Origin: Chinchilla lanigera
Taxonomy: Eukaryota > Chordata > Mammalia > Rodentia > Chinchillidae
NCBI RefSeq assembly: GCF_000276665.1
Contig: NW_004955417.1
Span: forward strand, 24,101,974-24,165,973
DNA length: 64,000 bases
Direction of reading: 5' to 3'
Position numbers and translations under genes: made by a program. Position 1 is the stretch's first letter, and the number at the start of each line of letters is the position of its first letter. The notes beneath the pieces are model-generated. The model was not told where the DNA came from. It made no database searches and saw only the letters and a program-made list of their open reading frames with translations. Shown here piece after piece: positions 24,140 to 35,062 of this stretch.

Positions 24140-25235
24140 GGTCACTCATTTAACAACTATGCATGAGCGCTACTTGGATCTAGGAGCTTGGCATAAAGGA
24201 GATTAGTAAACTGACAAAAACTTCCTCTCCCTGGAACTTCCAGGGGAAGAAGATCCAATAATCATTGAAATAAAAATATAATGTCAGAGAATTTTAGGTA
24301 CTTCGCAGATAGTAAAGCAAGAGAAAAGAGTAGAGAGTGAAGATGGAGACTTCTTAAACTTTTTTATTCTTTTTACTTTGGGCACCTTCAAACCTTTAGA
24401 AAGTTGAAATAACACTGTACAACAAACACTATTTTCTTTTCACCGAAATTCACCCATTATTAACATTATGCCATATTTGCTTTCTCTCTCCGTTCTATGT
24501 ATGTCTCTCTGTGCATGCTCATTTACACACATGTGGGCTTTCATTTAAAGTAAGCTGCAGACATCATGACATTTTGTCCTTAAGTAGTACGGCCAGTATT
24601 TCCCACGAGCAAGATCTTCACTCATGTAACCGCAATGCTATTATGACGCTTAATAGGACACTGCAACATTATTTAGTGTGTGACAGAATGAAATTGTCTT
24701 CAGCTATCCCAGAAATGTCTTTCACAGCTGTTCTTATTATATAAAAAAGACAGAGTTTGATTTGACTGTTTGGGTGACTTAAAATCTGTGTTTTTACAGG
24801 TGTGGCATTTGAGGAAAGACTGGACGGTTAGGATGGTCTGGTTCCTGAGACTTTGATGCATGCGGAACAGCCAGGCTCTGAGGTAGGACAGAATGGATGT
24901 GTGTGAGAAATCTCCGCCTTGGCTGGGAGTAAGAGGGAGAGTTTCGGGCAGAGTGTGGGGAAGCGGGTGGTGGAGGGGCTTGTGGATGTGGGTAGGGGGT
25001 TCAGAGCTGCATTGATTCCAAAGAGGAAGCCACCAGAGGATTAAGGACTAGGAAGGGATATGATTTGTCTCATGTTTTCAAAAGATGATTCTCCCTGCTG
25101 TGTGGAGGCCACACTGAGTCAGACAAAGTGGGAGCCAGAACATCCTTTGCAAGCCCAGGTGGCAGAGGCTCCTGCAGGATCCCCCACTCCCACCCGGGGT
25201 CACCACTAAATTCTCAACCACCACTCCTGCACTGA
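24140..25235 (-). mobile_element. L2 LINE (minus), split by an L1M
   Basis: The left part (24140-24350) has 'gatctaggagcttggcataa' and 'taaaaatataatgtcagaga'. The right part (24795-25235) has 'caggtgtggcatttgaggaa', 'atatgatttgtctcatgttt' and 'tgattctccctgctgtgtgg'. In this order they are the reverse complement of the L2 3' half. The interval 24355-24785 between them is L1, so an L1M jumped into an older L2. Confidence 0.65.
24355..24785 (-). mobile_element. L1M 3'-UTR (minus), nested in L2
   Basis: 'aaactttttt' at the start (the antisense tail side), 'accgaaattcacccattatt' then 'aacattatgccatatttgct' (24443-24482), 'aagtaagctgcagacatcat' (24549-24568) and 'aaccgcaatgctattatgac' (24628-24647) match the antisense 3' end of medium-age L1s. 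Confidence 0.7.
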
Positions 25236-25700
25236 GCTGAAGGGTCATAAATCTGAAGCTGGAAACTAGTACCATGCGGCCCAACTTGTTGATCGTTATG
25301 TTTTGTTTTGTCCATGTAGGTGTGTTTGGGCAATTTTACGAATATTCTCCTAGTTTAAAAAATTTGTTTTATCATTTTACAAAAATAAATGGGAAATGGA
25401 ACAATAAATATTCTGAGACTACACTTAAGAAGGATAAGTCCCTTAAGTTAATATAATTAAGACCTATATTGGAGCTATTAATAATGTTAAAAGCGGGACA
25501 TTTTATTGTAAGCCAAGCAATTCTGTGTTCAGTTGAGAAAAAAAGAATAATATAAAAATATATGCACAGCTCTGGAAATACGTCGTAAGAGACATCTGAA
25601 AAAACTGCAGTACTGGGGGCTATGCACTGAGTTTTAGCTTTTTTGAAGCAGAGATGTTCTTAAAAAGCATAAAAGCCTATTGTATGAATTTTCAAGCATT
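25236..25700. other. Unassigned stretch
   Basis: AT-rich with no named repeat or gene. Confidence 0.4.
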
Positions 25701-25734
25701 TGATTTTTTTTTTGCACATTTTTCATATTCAATT

Positions 25735-26147
25735 AGTCAGGTAATTAGTATCAACTGTTACAGCAGACAAATCCTGCAATCTCAATGACTTACACAATAA
25801 AATATTCCTAGCTCATGTCATTGTTCAAGGATGAGACATCCCTCTCTGTGCAGCCTTGTGATCTGCCATGTGTCACCTTCCCGGTGGCCTCTGATCCTCG
25901 GGGAGAAGGCTGCTAGGAGTTGCTGTGGCGGGCACTGCTTCTGCTCGGGCCTCAGAGGTTCCTGCCTGTCCTAGGCTGGGACATTCAGGGGAATATTTAG
26001 GAAAGTTGACTGGGTTAGTGGTTTCTCCATAGATATGACACGTGGCCGCAGGACTCAGTGAAGCCAACTTTAGGAAGAAGGAAAGGAAGCTTGTCAAGAG
26101 AATTCTGAAAGCAGCTAGAGCTTCGGCACCTTCGATTTTCCTACTCC
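25735..26147. mobile_element. Possible ancient repeat, class unknown
   Basis: 'caatctcaatgacttacaca' then 'ataaaatattcctagctcat' resembles the '...gtggcttaaaacaacaa...tttattatctc' block of several old mammalian repeats. No terminal signals were seen. Confidence 0.3.
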
Positions 26148-26160
26148 AGGCATTTCTTTT

Positions 26161-26292
26161 TTTTTTTTTTTTGAGACAGGGGCTCACTATGCAGTTCAGG
26201 CTGGCCTTGAACTCACTTTGTGACCCACAGAGATCCTTCTGCCTCAGCCTCCCAAGCACTAGGATTACAGGCTTCTGCCACCACGCCTGGCT
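26161..26292 (-). mobile_element. B1 SINE (minus)
   Basis: The T-run, 'gagacaggggctcactatgc', 'caggctggccttgaactcac', 'cagcctcccaagcactagga' and 'accacgcctggct' form a full-length antisense B1. A 13-bp flanking repeat with two mismatches (AGGCATTTCTTTT / AAGCATTCCTTTT) lies at 26148-26160 and 26294-26306. Confidence 0.93.
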
Positions 26293-26309
26293 GAAGCATT
26301 CCTTTTAGC

Positions 26310-27596
26310 CCAATTGCCAAAGACATCAGATGTCCTTGGAAACTTTGCCTGTCTTAGAAAGACCAAGCTGTTCTTAGAGTAGGTCCCAGGAAAAAGGAGC
26401 CTAGGGCCAACCAACCACGAGGCAGAGTTCGGGGTGGGTGTTTAGGGTTCAGTCAGTTTATGGTTCAATGCCCCACAGATGTAGGAGTGCGTACGAATTT
26501 GCATGTTGATAGAGCATGGGCTTATCTGAGTTACGCCTCAGGCCAGCAAATAGCAGCAGCAGCGAAGGGTTACAGGGCAGCATCCGGAGAGTCCAGACTG
26601 GCATCTGCTGTCATGACTGCTGTCCCTGTTGTGGAAGATGAGAATTCAAATCACGCAAAGAGCTAAATTTGGGAGCAGTTCCCAGCTTCAGAGAACACCT
26701 GTGCTGAGGTGTGGCCCGGGCCCTGGCAGCCGGGGAAGCTCTGTCTCAGCTCCGGGCAGAGCCAGGCACTGGAAACCACAGTCTCCAGAACAGCGCCCTT
26801 CTCTGCGGCTCCTGAGTGGACATGAGGCGGTGCTGAAGTGGCCCTTCACACAGGACACTGGCCAGCTTCATGGGCTGGTGGTGCTCGGAACCTTTCTCCT
26901 AGGGTCAGGTGCGTGCCTAGAAAATCTCCGTCACTCATGTTGCCAGCACTCTTACCACTCACAGCTGCTCTGTGTCATGGAGGAGCACGCAGCTGAGGGC
27001 GCCAGTTACGAGCCAAAGCCTCAGGACTGCAGAGCCCTGCGTGCCAGAGACAGCTCATACTCATCCACAGCCACGTGCAGGCTGCACCCCTTCCCTCCCC
27101 GCTCTTCCCAGCCATTTGCTAACCCTGTGCAGCTCGACAGATGGGGCACTCCTTCTGTCCGGTGAGCCAGGCTGTGTTTCAGGCCTTTCTCTTCTCTATG
27201 CGCCTGGAGTCCAAGCTATCCAGATCCCAGAACCTCCTCCATCAGCCTAGGTACCTGGTACTGAAGCGGGCAGTGTCCTCCATTTTTCATGTATAACGTG
27301 CAGACAATAGTATCAATTGTGAGCACCATCGGAGAGTTCCGTCTGCCTTGCTTGCTCTCACATCCCAGTTCCGTGAGGTTGTTGTGCTGTCAGTCTAGGG
27401 ACCGTCTTTCCCAGCGGGGCCAGCTCCGTAGGGTCACGTCCTCATGGAGGTCCCGGCTGCGGCAAGGGATGAGCTTGTGGCTGTCCTCATCCCCCAGCCA
27501 ATCAATCAGCAGGCACCCTCAGGACTGGCTTGGATGTTGTGAGACAGGGCCTCTTTTGGTGTAAACTTGGGGCTGTGAGATAATATCCTTCCAGTT
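26310..27596. other. GC-richer stretch without a confirmed gene
   Basis: Frames of 178 codons (26629-27165), 92 (26972-27250) and 91 (27289-27564) lie on the plus strand and partly overlap in different frames. The translated sequences are Ser/Arg/Pro-rich with no domain. GC-rich DNA has fewer stop codons, so these are most simply chance. The CpG content looks a little raised near 26700-26830, but not enough to call an island by eye. Confidence 0.4.
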
Positions 27597-27616
27597 CATG
27601 AAAAAGACACCAGCAA

Positions 27617-27694
27617 TGGAGAGAGAGACGGAGAGACAGAGAGAGACAGAGACAGAGACAGAGGGAGACAGAGACAGAGAAAGACAGAGAGGCA

Positions 27695-27730
<36 letters not shown>

Positions 27731-27776
27731 CAGAGACAAAGACAGGGAGACAGAGAGGCAGAGAGGCAGAGAGGCC
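27617..27776 (+). repeat. (GAGACA)n / (GA)n microsatellite
   Basis: About 160 bp of purine-rich hexamer variants (GAGACA, GAGAGA, GGCAGA). The Arg/Glu/Thr frame over it is simple sequence. Confidence 0.95.
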
Positions 27777-27859
27777 TGCCTAGCTAGCCCTGGACTTTTA
27801 CTATGACATCATCCAGTAACCCTCTCTCTTTCTGTTTCTGCCTAAGGTAGTTTTGACTT

Positions 27860-27975
27860 GGGCTTCACTCGCAAATGAACAAGACTTGACCAGTGCAGCT
27901 ACCTTGCTGAGTTATTATGAGGATTAAGTAAAACGATGCACTGAAGTGCCTTGCACAAAGCCAACCGTGTTTGGT
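27860..27975 (+). mobile_element. MIR SINE 3' half
   Basis: 'gagttattatgaggattaag' then 'taaaacgatgcactgaagtg' and 'ccttgcacaaag' match the MIR 3' half on the plus strand. Confidence 0.7.
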
Positions 27976-27979
27976 ACCG

Positions 27980-29215
27980 TGACTGAGTTTGGTGGAAGCG
28001 GCTGTCGTCATGAGCACAGTATCTTGCTTGTCCTTCCATCTCAATCCTTTAGGTAACCTTACGTTTTGGAGAGATTATAAGCTGAGACCACATTGCAGGT
28101 ATTTTGACCCTACAGAATTTTTCCCTCTAGTTGCCCATGGTTGCTTTGCCTTTTGCTGCCTTTCAGGGTCATCATGAGAACGGGTCTTTGAAAGCCTTTA
28201 TTGTATACGTTACAGGGACATTGGCCACTGCCTCGCTCAGGATCTGCCTAGAAAGACTCATAAGAAAGGTTTCTCAGACTTGCATGGGAAGGGAAAACTT
28301 GGTTCCCCAAAGCAATACTAACATTTTCGGCCTGTGTTTAGAGCAGACTGAACTCCTCTGGTCGAGGGTGGGAGGCACACCTCTCAGGACAGTAAACCAC
28401 AACTGCCACTGTTTTTTGTTACACATTCGTGTGACTTTTGTATTCTTCTCCACTATCCATCTATGCTTATTTTTATGGATGCTGTAAATTCTGATCCAAG
28501 TCACTTTGATTGCCTCCAAGGCCGACGTGAAATTTACGGCTCCTCTTTAATAATGATGGTCAGAGTGTGAAGGTAACAACCTACATCCTTATCTTGATCT
28601 TCTAATTGCTCTCTGTTTTCTCTGATTTGATTTTAGTGTATTTTTAGCTTTCTATTTTATGGTATATTTTCTTATGAATTGTCTCAATGACTTTGTGGAA
28701 ATAAATGGGTTATGAATAAGTAAAAGCACGCCTATTACATAAAGAAAGAATTGACAAGCTTGAAATTGTGTGATATGAGGGTACAGGATATGTGCTTGGT
28801 TTCCCACTAATAGCTCTCTTACACCCTATGTTAGCTGAGTTGAAGAACACATTGAACAAAAAAGGTGTTTAAAATCTTAGCAGAAACAGTACAAAAAGCA
28901 CGGACTATAGTTCCCTTATGCATGGAAAATCAAAAGCCCTAATTTGAAGAGAATACATTCATACCAATTTTGGAGGCATTTAAAGAACGTGTCTGATTTT
29001 TTTCCTCTTGACCAAAGATAATAGGAAAAATATTTTTGTTATCAGGAAAGTTGATTACATATTCAACTTAATGCAACAGAACAAAAATTATGCAATAGTA
29101 ATATACTTACAGTGAAAGCCCAGTGGCTGGCTGAAATAGCAGCTCTTCTGGACACCCTCACAGAGGTTGACCAGCTGGAAAATGCAGAATGAGAGCCACA
29201 GATCTAATGCCCATT
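27980..29215. other. Unassigned stretch
   Basis: Two overlapping plus-strand frames (27989-28177 and 28131-28487) have no domain. No named repeat was seen. Confidence 0.45.
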
Positions 29216-29222
29216 CACTTAC

Positions 29223-29468
29223 CTGGCTCCTTGTCTGGACAACAGTTTCCGTGAGGCTGGGACTCGGAACGATTTCCTGTTCTATCCGCAGGGCTCCTGC
29301 ATAGGATCCCTTGGTAGCAGCCTCTGGGATGCACCGTGCTGATCTCCTCCCTTCCTGAGACAGGAGATTTCCGGCGTGTTGGAGGCAAAGTCATTGTCGG
29401 CTGCCTTTCTTCTTCTAGCATCTCTTGTTCACCAATAAAATTGGTTGACATTATTTAAGGTGAGAATC
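29223..29468 (-). CDS. Possible protein-coding exon, unrecognised
   Basis: A speculative first coding exon on the minus strand. An ATG at 29449-29451 opens 76 codons plus one base, ending at 29223 in GAGCCAG|GTAAGTGA, a near-perfect 5' splice donor. Without splicing the frame would stop two codons further. Upstream, at 29469-29471, a pyrimidine-rich CCATTTCATTTTAAG could be an acceptor, which would make the exon 246 bp. An in-frame stop TAA lies six bases before the ATG, so this ATG would be the start. The peptide begins MSTNFIGEQEMLEEERQ and is polar, rich in Arg/Glu/Pro, with six Cys or His residues near its end. It has no signal peptide or membrane segment and I do not recognise it. No partner exon was identified nearby. 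Confidence 0.25.
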
Positions 29469-29599
29469 CTTAAAATGAAATGGATTGGGAGGTTCTTGAG
29501 ACAATTGAAAACACGTTAAGCTTTGTGTGTTGGGTGCATTTTTCAAGGATAGCATAACTTTCTGTCAACAATGTTTCAAAAGTACTCGATATAGTAGTG

Positions 29600-30240
29600 C
29601 ATTTGGGTAGAAGGAAAAATTAACACTGCTGAATAGTAGGGTAACCATAGTTAAAAACAATTAAATTGTATATTTGTCTCCCTTGTGCAAGAAACTGAAA
29701 GACTAAATAAAATCCTAAAGATACAATAGATATTGTGAAAGGGAAAGAAACTGCTCAAAAGGAAAGAACAGCTGGGATGGGGGACAGGAAAAAGAAAGAA
29801 AAAATATATATACACAAGTTAGCTAAGATAGCCGTACTACTGGTTTCTATTGGTTCATTGAAAGCAACAATTAATGCTTAGTTATTTGATCAGTTTTGCA
29901 CGCCTATAATCTGAACAACTACTTTGAAGATAACAGTATGCAATATAACAACCATTGTTAATTTCCTATCATTTTGTTTTGAAATTCTGTATAATTTTTC
30001 TTGTTTTGTTTGTTGGTTTTTAAATATTTTATTCTCTTTAAAATAACAAAAATGCAAAGTTGTAGGTAGAGAGAATTTGTTCAACTGAAAGAAATGATCA
30101 GTGTTTGAGGTACTGTATGTACAAGTTATGCTGATTTGATTTTTACACATTGTATACATGTACTGAAATATCGCACCATACTCTGTGAATATGCATAGTT
30201 TTTAAGTGTCAAATAAAAACAAAAAAGGAGAGAAAACAAA
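29600..30240 (+). mobile_element. L1M 3' UTR (plus)
   Basis: 'gtaaccatagttaaaaacaa' (29641-29660), 'gaaatgatcagtgtttgagg' (30090-30109), 'gattttt' followed by 'acacattgtatacatgtact' (30146-30165), 'gaaatatcgcacca', then 'caaataaaaacaaaaaagg' form the characteristic 3' end and tail of a medium-age L1. Non-coding; the 89-codon minus frame is antisense to it. Confidence 0.8.
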
Positions 30241-30254
30241 AATAGTTCTTGAGC

Positions 30255-30400
30255 TTGATTGGGTTAGATGCATGATCTGGCCTAAGAATTTAATCTCTTT
30301 AAACCTTAATCTCTTTCCTTGTGATGAGAGTAATAATATAAAGAGAATTTTGTTGGCATTAAATGAGTAGACTCATAGTAAACACTCAGTTAAGGTATTT
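30255..30400 (+). mobile_element. MIR SINE
   Basis: 'aatctctttaaaccttaatc', 'ccttgtgatgagagtaataa' then 'cattaaatgagtagactcat' and 'agtaaacactcagtt' follow the MIR plus-strand order. It sits directly after the L1 tail. Confidence 0.6.
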
Positions 30401-31160
30401 AACTTGAGTAAATCAAATCATAATTCAGACACTATTATATGCTCACTGGGACTGATTCTCATTTTAATATTTTATGTTCTTCAAAATAAACTGTATTTAA
30501 AATTTTAAACTTTATTCTGTTTTTACGTAGCAACATCATACAAAGACTTGGAAATATAATCAAAAAATAGAAACTACAAGGGGCAAACGAAGGAATGGGC
30601 TTGTCTTTCTTATCCAGGGTCAGAACGAGGTTGACCCTTCTGAGGGGGAGTTAGGTCTTTATTTGAAATTCTCTCTGCCTCTTCCCCTCGCCTTTCCATG
30701 TCCACCTCCATCGCCGTGTGACGGGAATGTGTTCTCACTTTGGGAATACCATCTCCAGGAGTTCAGCCGGGAATCTTTGTGAATGCTTCTTTATAGGTCT
30801 GAGTTCACCTTCTCTTTAACTCTGCTAATACAAGTGTCGAATCAGGTGTCATTGAAAGAAGAATACACAAACCTTCAAGTTGATGACACTTGCTTTCTTT
30901 AAAACTCCTTGAAGATTTCCTTACTCCTGACTCCACTGCACGCAAGCATGAACTGTAAGAATGTCTGGCTTACCCAATATAAATCACCACCTGTTCATGT
31001 CCGTGGACTTACCCATGGCAGCCCTGGGCTCCTGTGTGATTGCTCAAACTGTGATCCAAGTTCTTGTTTTCCTTGGAAAAATGGCTTTCATAACTTTTGT
31101 GAGACAAAAATATGTAGTAAACCTCCCTCAGTCTTAAGAAGGAGCGTAAACTCTAATGCA
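30401..31160. other. Unassigned stretch
   Basis: No repeat named. A 97-codon plus frame (30909-31202) runs into the palindrome at 31161 and has no domain. Confidence 0.45.
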
Positions 31161-31202
31161 CTAGAAGCTTCTAGATATTCTAGAATATCTAGAAGCTTCT
31201 AG
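31161..31202 (+). repeat. 42-bp perfect palindrome
   Basis: The sequence from 31161 to 31202 equals its own reverse complement with no mismatch, centred on TTCTAGAA at 31178-31185. It also contains a 19-bp direct repeat, CTAGAAGCTTCTAGATATT, at 31161-31179 and 31189-31207. It has two HindIII-type AAGCTT cores and several CTAG steps. No gene or known repeat overlaps. Confidence 0.97.
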
Positions 31203-31207
31203 ATATT

Positions 31208-31980
31208 CTTCTAAATTTTCCAAGTGTGTGCTTGCATATCTTTAAAAGCAAAGCTGGAGATAAAAAAGCACAGAGCCGAAAGGCACCGAGAGGTGTGCGC
31301 TCTGGAGGGATATTGGATTCATCTCTTCCAGATGCCTGGTATTTCAGGAGAGACAATTAAAATCTAGAGGGATATGAGCCTCAGCCAGGGTTGTGCAACT
31401 GTTCCTCCTCTCCTGAGCTTGGCTGGCGACCGGGCTAGGATGCGATACGCTCTCAGGTGGAACATGAAGTAGCTGCTCTGTTATTGTTTTTATTAATAGG
31501 AATCGGGAGGTTGGTTTCTGGCCCCCAGGTCTCCATCTCCCACTCGGAAGTCTATCTTTTGCCCACTTTTTTCTTGAGGGGCTTCATACTCATCCCATCA
31601 AGATAACGTTGATCAAGCTAAAGAATGGCATACAGCAGCATTTCCAAAAATGTCTGCTCTGTGGGCAGTTAATTGATATTCTCTGTTTGTGGTTGATGCT
31701 TGAGTGAATTTTGAAAGTGCTGCACTGAACACACGTATAGGATTATTTCCTGCAAGACTTCTCAGAGCCTTTAATACGTTAATGGGTGTCCTGATTCTTG
31801 GGGAGAGGCATAGAATACATGTGTCATATTGCCAGAACTTATTGGACTATAGTCATTCTTGCGCCTCTCCTCAATTCTAGCACTTGAGAATGAATGGTGC
31901 TTGAATTATTATCCTATTTGCATTTTAATAGGAGATACTTTAAAAAAATATGTGATTTGCTGAGTTACTCATTTCTATAA
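31208..31980. other. Unassigned stretch
   Basis: Nothing recognised on either strand. Confidence 0.45.
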
Positions 31981-31984
31981 TTTA

Positions 31985-32115
31985 GGACGTAAGATCTTTA
32001 AGGTCAGGAAAAATGTCCTTCATCTCTAAATCAGCATCATTCAGCCCAGTGTCAGGCCTAGTTCCTGGCACACAGGACAAGGAGCCCAGACTCCATCTAT
32101 GTTTGTTAAATGAAT
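31985..32115 (+). mobile_element. L2 LINE 3' end
   Basis: 'taagatctttaaggtcagga', 'aaaatgtccttcatctctaa', 'ccagtgtcaggcctagttcc', 'tggcacacagg' and 'tatgtttgttaaatgaataa' match the conserved L2 3' end. Confidence 0.75.
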
Positions 32116-32456
32116 AAACAAAAACGTGCAAGCCCCATAGGTCTTACTTTCTCTATTACCCTCTATTTCATGATCATTGATTCCATAGTCTCAGGGCTAG
32201 AATTCTTAGGAAAAGTCAAGAAAATTTGATGAAGGAAATTATTAAGAATAATACTGAACAATTATAGTCTGTTTGCTTGCTATACTCCTTTGCTTGCTAA
32301 AGAACATTCAGTGTTTCCTGGTTTGGTCGGGATGCTTTGGGAAGGCAGAATCAGGGCAAGAGGTAGAGAAAAACAGAACTGGAGAAGCAAAAGTAGGAAA
32401 ATTACATAGATAAGAGGTGAGAGTTAGAAAGGTTCTTTATAAAGAAGCCTGGACTA

Positions 32457-32645
32457 AACCAGGCACAGCAGCCCACACGTATAATCCCAGCACTTTGGGA
32501 AGTGAGGCAGGAGGATGGCAAGTTCAAGATCCTCTTGGGCAGTTTAGGGAGAACTTGTTTCAAAATTAGAAATAAAATAATAGGATGGGGAAGAGTTCCG
32601 TGTGAAGGTCTTGGGTTCAATATGTTCAATATCCAGCACCACACA
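32457..32645 (+). mobile_element. B1-dID dimeric SINE, copy 3
   Basis: B1 half: 'accaggcacagcagcccaca', 'cgtataatcccagcactttg', 'aagttcaagatcctcttggg'. ID half from about 32580: 'aggatggggaagagttccgt', 'gaaggtcttgggttcaatat', 'ccagcaccac'. The tail has become the CA array that follows. Confidence 0.85.
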
Positions 32646-32658
32646 CACCCATGCATGT

Positions 32659-32659
<1 letters not shown>

Positions 32660-32706
<47 letters not shown>
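32660..32706 (+). repeat. (CA)n microsatellite at a SINE tail
   Basis: About 22 CA units directly after the B1-dID. Minus-strand frames over it read Cys-Val repeats and are not genes. Confidence 0.97.
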
Positions 32707-32708
<2 letters not shown>

Positions 32709-33758
32709 CTGGAAATGAGGGAAGCAGCTGCTTTAGGATGGAAGACACTGAGGGTGATGGGATGGGGAGGATTTGTAAGATCCTTCTGTGTAACACACAC
32801 CCACAACCTCTACCCCTGCTCTGGCTTTGACAGTTTCCTGAAGGACAAAGTAAAATCTGGTAATGTGCTTATATGCGTTTTCTCTGCCTCTTGGTGTTCT
32901 GTGCAAACTGGGCCGTGGGGACCCAGGAGTATTTGGGTCATATCACCAAAAGGAGAGAAACGAGAGGAAGGTAGAACTAGAGCAACCTCCTACTTCTCAC
33001 GAGGCAGGAGGCAACTGCGCTTGTGAAGCAGTTGTTTACAATCCCAGGTCAGCCCCGACTATACAAGAACAGAACAATGTGGCTGCCATTCTTAAAGTTT
33101 TTTTTAAGTTAAGTTTTCAACATTTATACATCATTCATGAAAGGCCACAGGAAGCTATTTTATAATGTACCTATCCACCTTAAAAATAGACATGCAGGAT
33201 AAAATGTCAAAAATCCTAACAATTTCATAGTCACTGTGAGAAACCTCCACCAGCTCCCAGCCAAATGAACCAACCAGAAACCAAAAAGCATTTTCAGATT
33301 TCTCTAGCATAAGATAGCTAGTTCTGCTATGCACATTTCCTAGGGCTCACAAAAGGATTTTATAAGATTCTGAATAATCTTAGGTCAATAAATTATTTGG
33401 GTGGCCTCGGCTTCTCAGAGTCAACACTGTCCTTGATCCAAATATAGCTGCCACTGTACACAGAAAAGCACAAGGCCCCCAGCATCCATAGGCCTTTTCT
33501 TTTAATATGGGTAACGTGGTATTTAGGAGAATCTGACTGCAGCAGGTTTGGAGGAAACCAAAGCTTTTGCCTACCTCTCAGAACACACCTGACTTTAGTC
33601 TTTATTATTGAGTGAATCTGCTTAATGCAGCATTAAAAGGGTTTCAAGGCTCAGTGGGCAGAATGGAAGTGAACTGAGGAGAACATAACACCAGGTTTAA
33701 TTCAGCTTACCTAACATTTATGGAGCAAAAGAAGAGATAGGTACGGAAGAATCAAAGG
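32707..33758. other. Unassigned stretch
   Basis: Overlapping plus frames (32715-33026 and 32863-33165) have no domain. No named repeat. Confidence 0.45.
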
Positions 33759-33759
33759 A

Positions 33760-33945
33760 AAGGAGGAAGCACACAGATTTGAGGTTCTGGGAAACGCCAT
33801 GGATCCAGCGCTTAAGACTCCGTGAGGGCGAATTGGTGGGCGAAGATCTTCCTTCCCATCTCTCTCTGGTGTGTTACCATGTTTTGCGGGAAAGAGAATT
33901 GTGACTTTTCTCCAAATATGCTCAACACTAAAGCATTCAGAAGGT
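33760..33945 (+). repeat. Local duplication, copy A
   Basis: Shares with copy B 'gggaaacgcca', 'gcttaagactc'/'atttaagactc', 'cgaattggtggg', 'ttcttcccacctctctctgg'-type text and 'gaattgtgacttttctccaa'. The copies differ at roughly one base in six by eye plus small indels, so the duplication is old. Confidence 0.85.
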
Positions 33946-34867
33946 AGGGGAAGAGGACGTTACCATCTAGAAAGTATTAAGAATAAAAAGAGATAAATTA
34001 GTTCAAGGTAGCCGAGAGAGGAAACAAAGACAAGGAAGAACTCGATGAGAGAAAGTGGCAAGAAGAGAAGAAATGATGAGAAACTATCCCAGCAAGGTAA
34101 AGATGGGTTTGGGGGCCAGGGTTTCACATCTCCTAGGAGGCTGTGTAACAGTGGGGTTTTCATGTCCTGGATCTGCACAGAGGGAAATTGGGAGGCACAC
34201 GCGTTTTTAGAGTTCTAAGGTACGTGGAGAGTTTAGAGTGTTTGTGTGTGGACTCACTGAGGTAACCTAAAAGATAACTTCAGGTTTTGCTTCAGGAAAC
34301 CCTTTTTTTTTTTTTTAAATTTGGCAAACAGAGACATTGGACAGACAGTCAGCGTGTACCAAACAACACAGTGATGTCTCCTTTCATTTTCCACCAAATG
34401 TTTACCTGCCTTTCCTGCGAGGCAAGCCCTCAGACTCAGGAAAGTCCTGGGGTGCAGCAGTGCTCATTACCACGTCTCCTGGAGGAGAGAGGTGAGCGCA
34501 GGTTAGAGCAGGGAAAAGGCCTGCGGTTCACGTTGGTGCAGCTTGTTTAGCGGTTTCCTTTCTTAAGTCTCAGAATGTGGCACAAGGGGAGAGGAAAGGT
34601 GTGGAAACGAATGAAGATGCGCTATATGCAGGAACCAGCTCCCTAAGAGGAGTGTACTCATTATGTACTGCCACTCTGTGTACTGCAAAACTTTTTTAAA
34701 GTATTAAAAATGTATGGATGAGGGTGGAGGGTATCCAGGTATCTGCTGAGCCAATCTGTCTGGGAGCACTGGTTTCTCACCACCGTGCTCTCTAGCAAGT
34801 GCTACTTGAAGGTCAGTGTCTTTACACGTAAAGACAGGTAGCTCACACTCCTAGGTCTCCAGTCCTG
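33946..34867. other. Stretch between the two duplication copies
   Basis: No gene or named repeat. A 13-base T run is at about 34303-34315. A 'gggaggcacacgcg' near 34190 resembles the start of the duplicated block and may be a third partial copy. Confidence 0.4.
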
Positions 34868-35062
34868 GGAGGCACACGGTCACGAGGTGCTGGGAAACGC
34901 CAAGGATCGAACTGTTGTGAGTATTTAAGACTCTTGGGAGTGAAACGAATTGGTGGGAGAAAATCTTTCTTCCCACCTCTCTCTGGTGCGGTATCACGTC
35001 TGTGAAGAAGAGAATTGTGACTTTTCTCCAAATGTGCTCAGTGCTAACGTGTTCAGTAGTAG
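34868..35062 (+). repeat. Local duplication, copy B
   Basis: The direct-orientation partner of 33760-33945, with about 1.1 kb between matching points. The shared block begins near 'gaggcacac' and ends near 'ttcagtagtagg'. Open frames on both strands overlap it (34843-35144 minus, 34950-35238 plus) without any domain. Confidence 0.85.

Noticed and set aside
26629..27165. 178-codon plus-strand frame
   Set aside because: GC-rich DNA, Ser/Arg/Pro-rich translation, overlapping frames of similar length, no domain or splice context.
27598..27783. Arg/Glu/Thr-rich 61-codon frame
   Set aside because: Simple translation of a GAGACA microsatellite.
31161..31202. Palindrome as a transcription terminator or replication origin
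   Set aside because: No T-run, gene end or origin context; a perfect palindrome alone does not support either role here.
32402..32806. 134-codon minus-strand frame with Cys-Val repeats
   Set aside because: Crosses a CA microsatellite and a B1-dID SINE.
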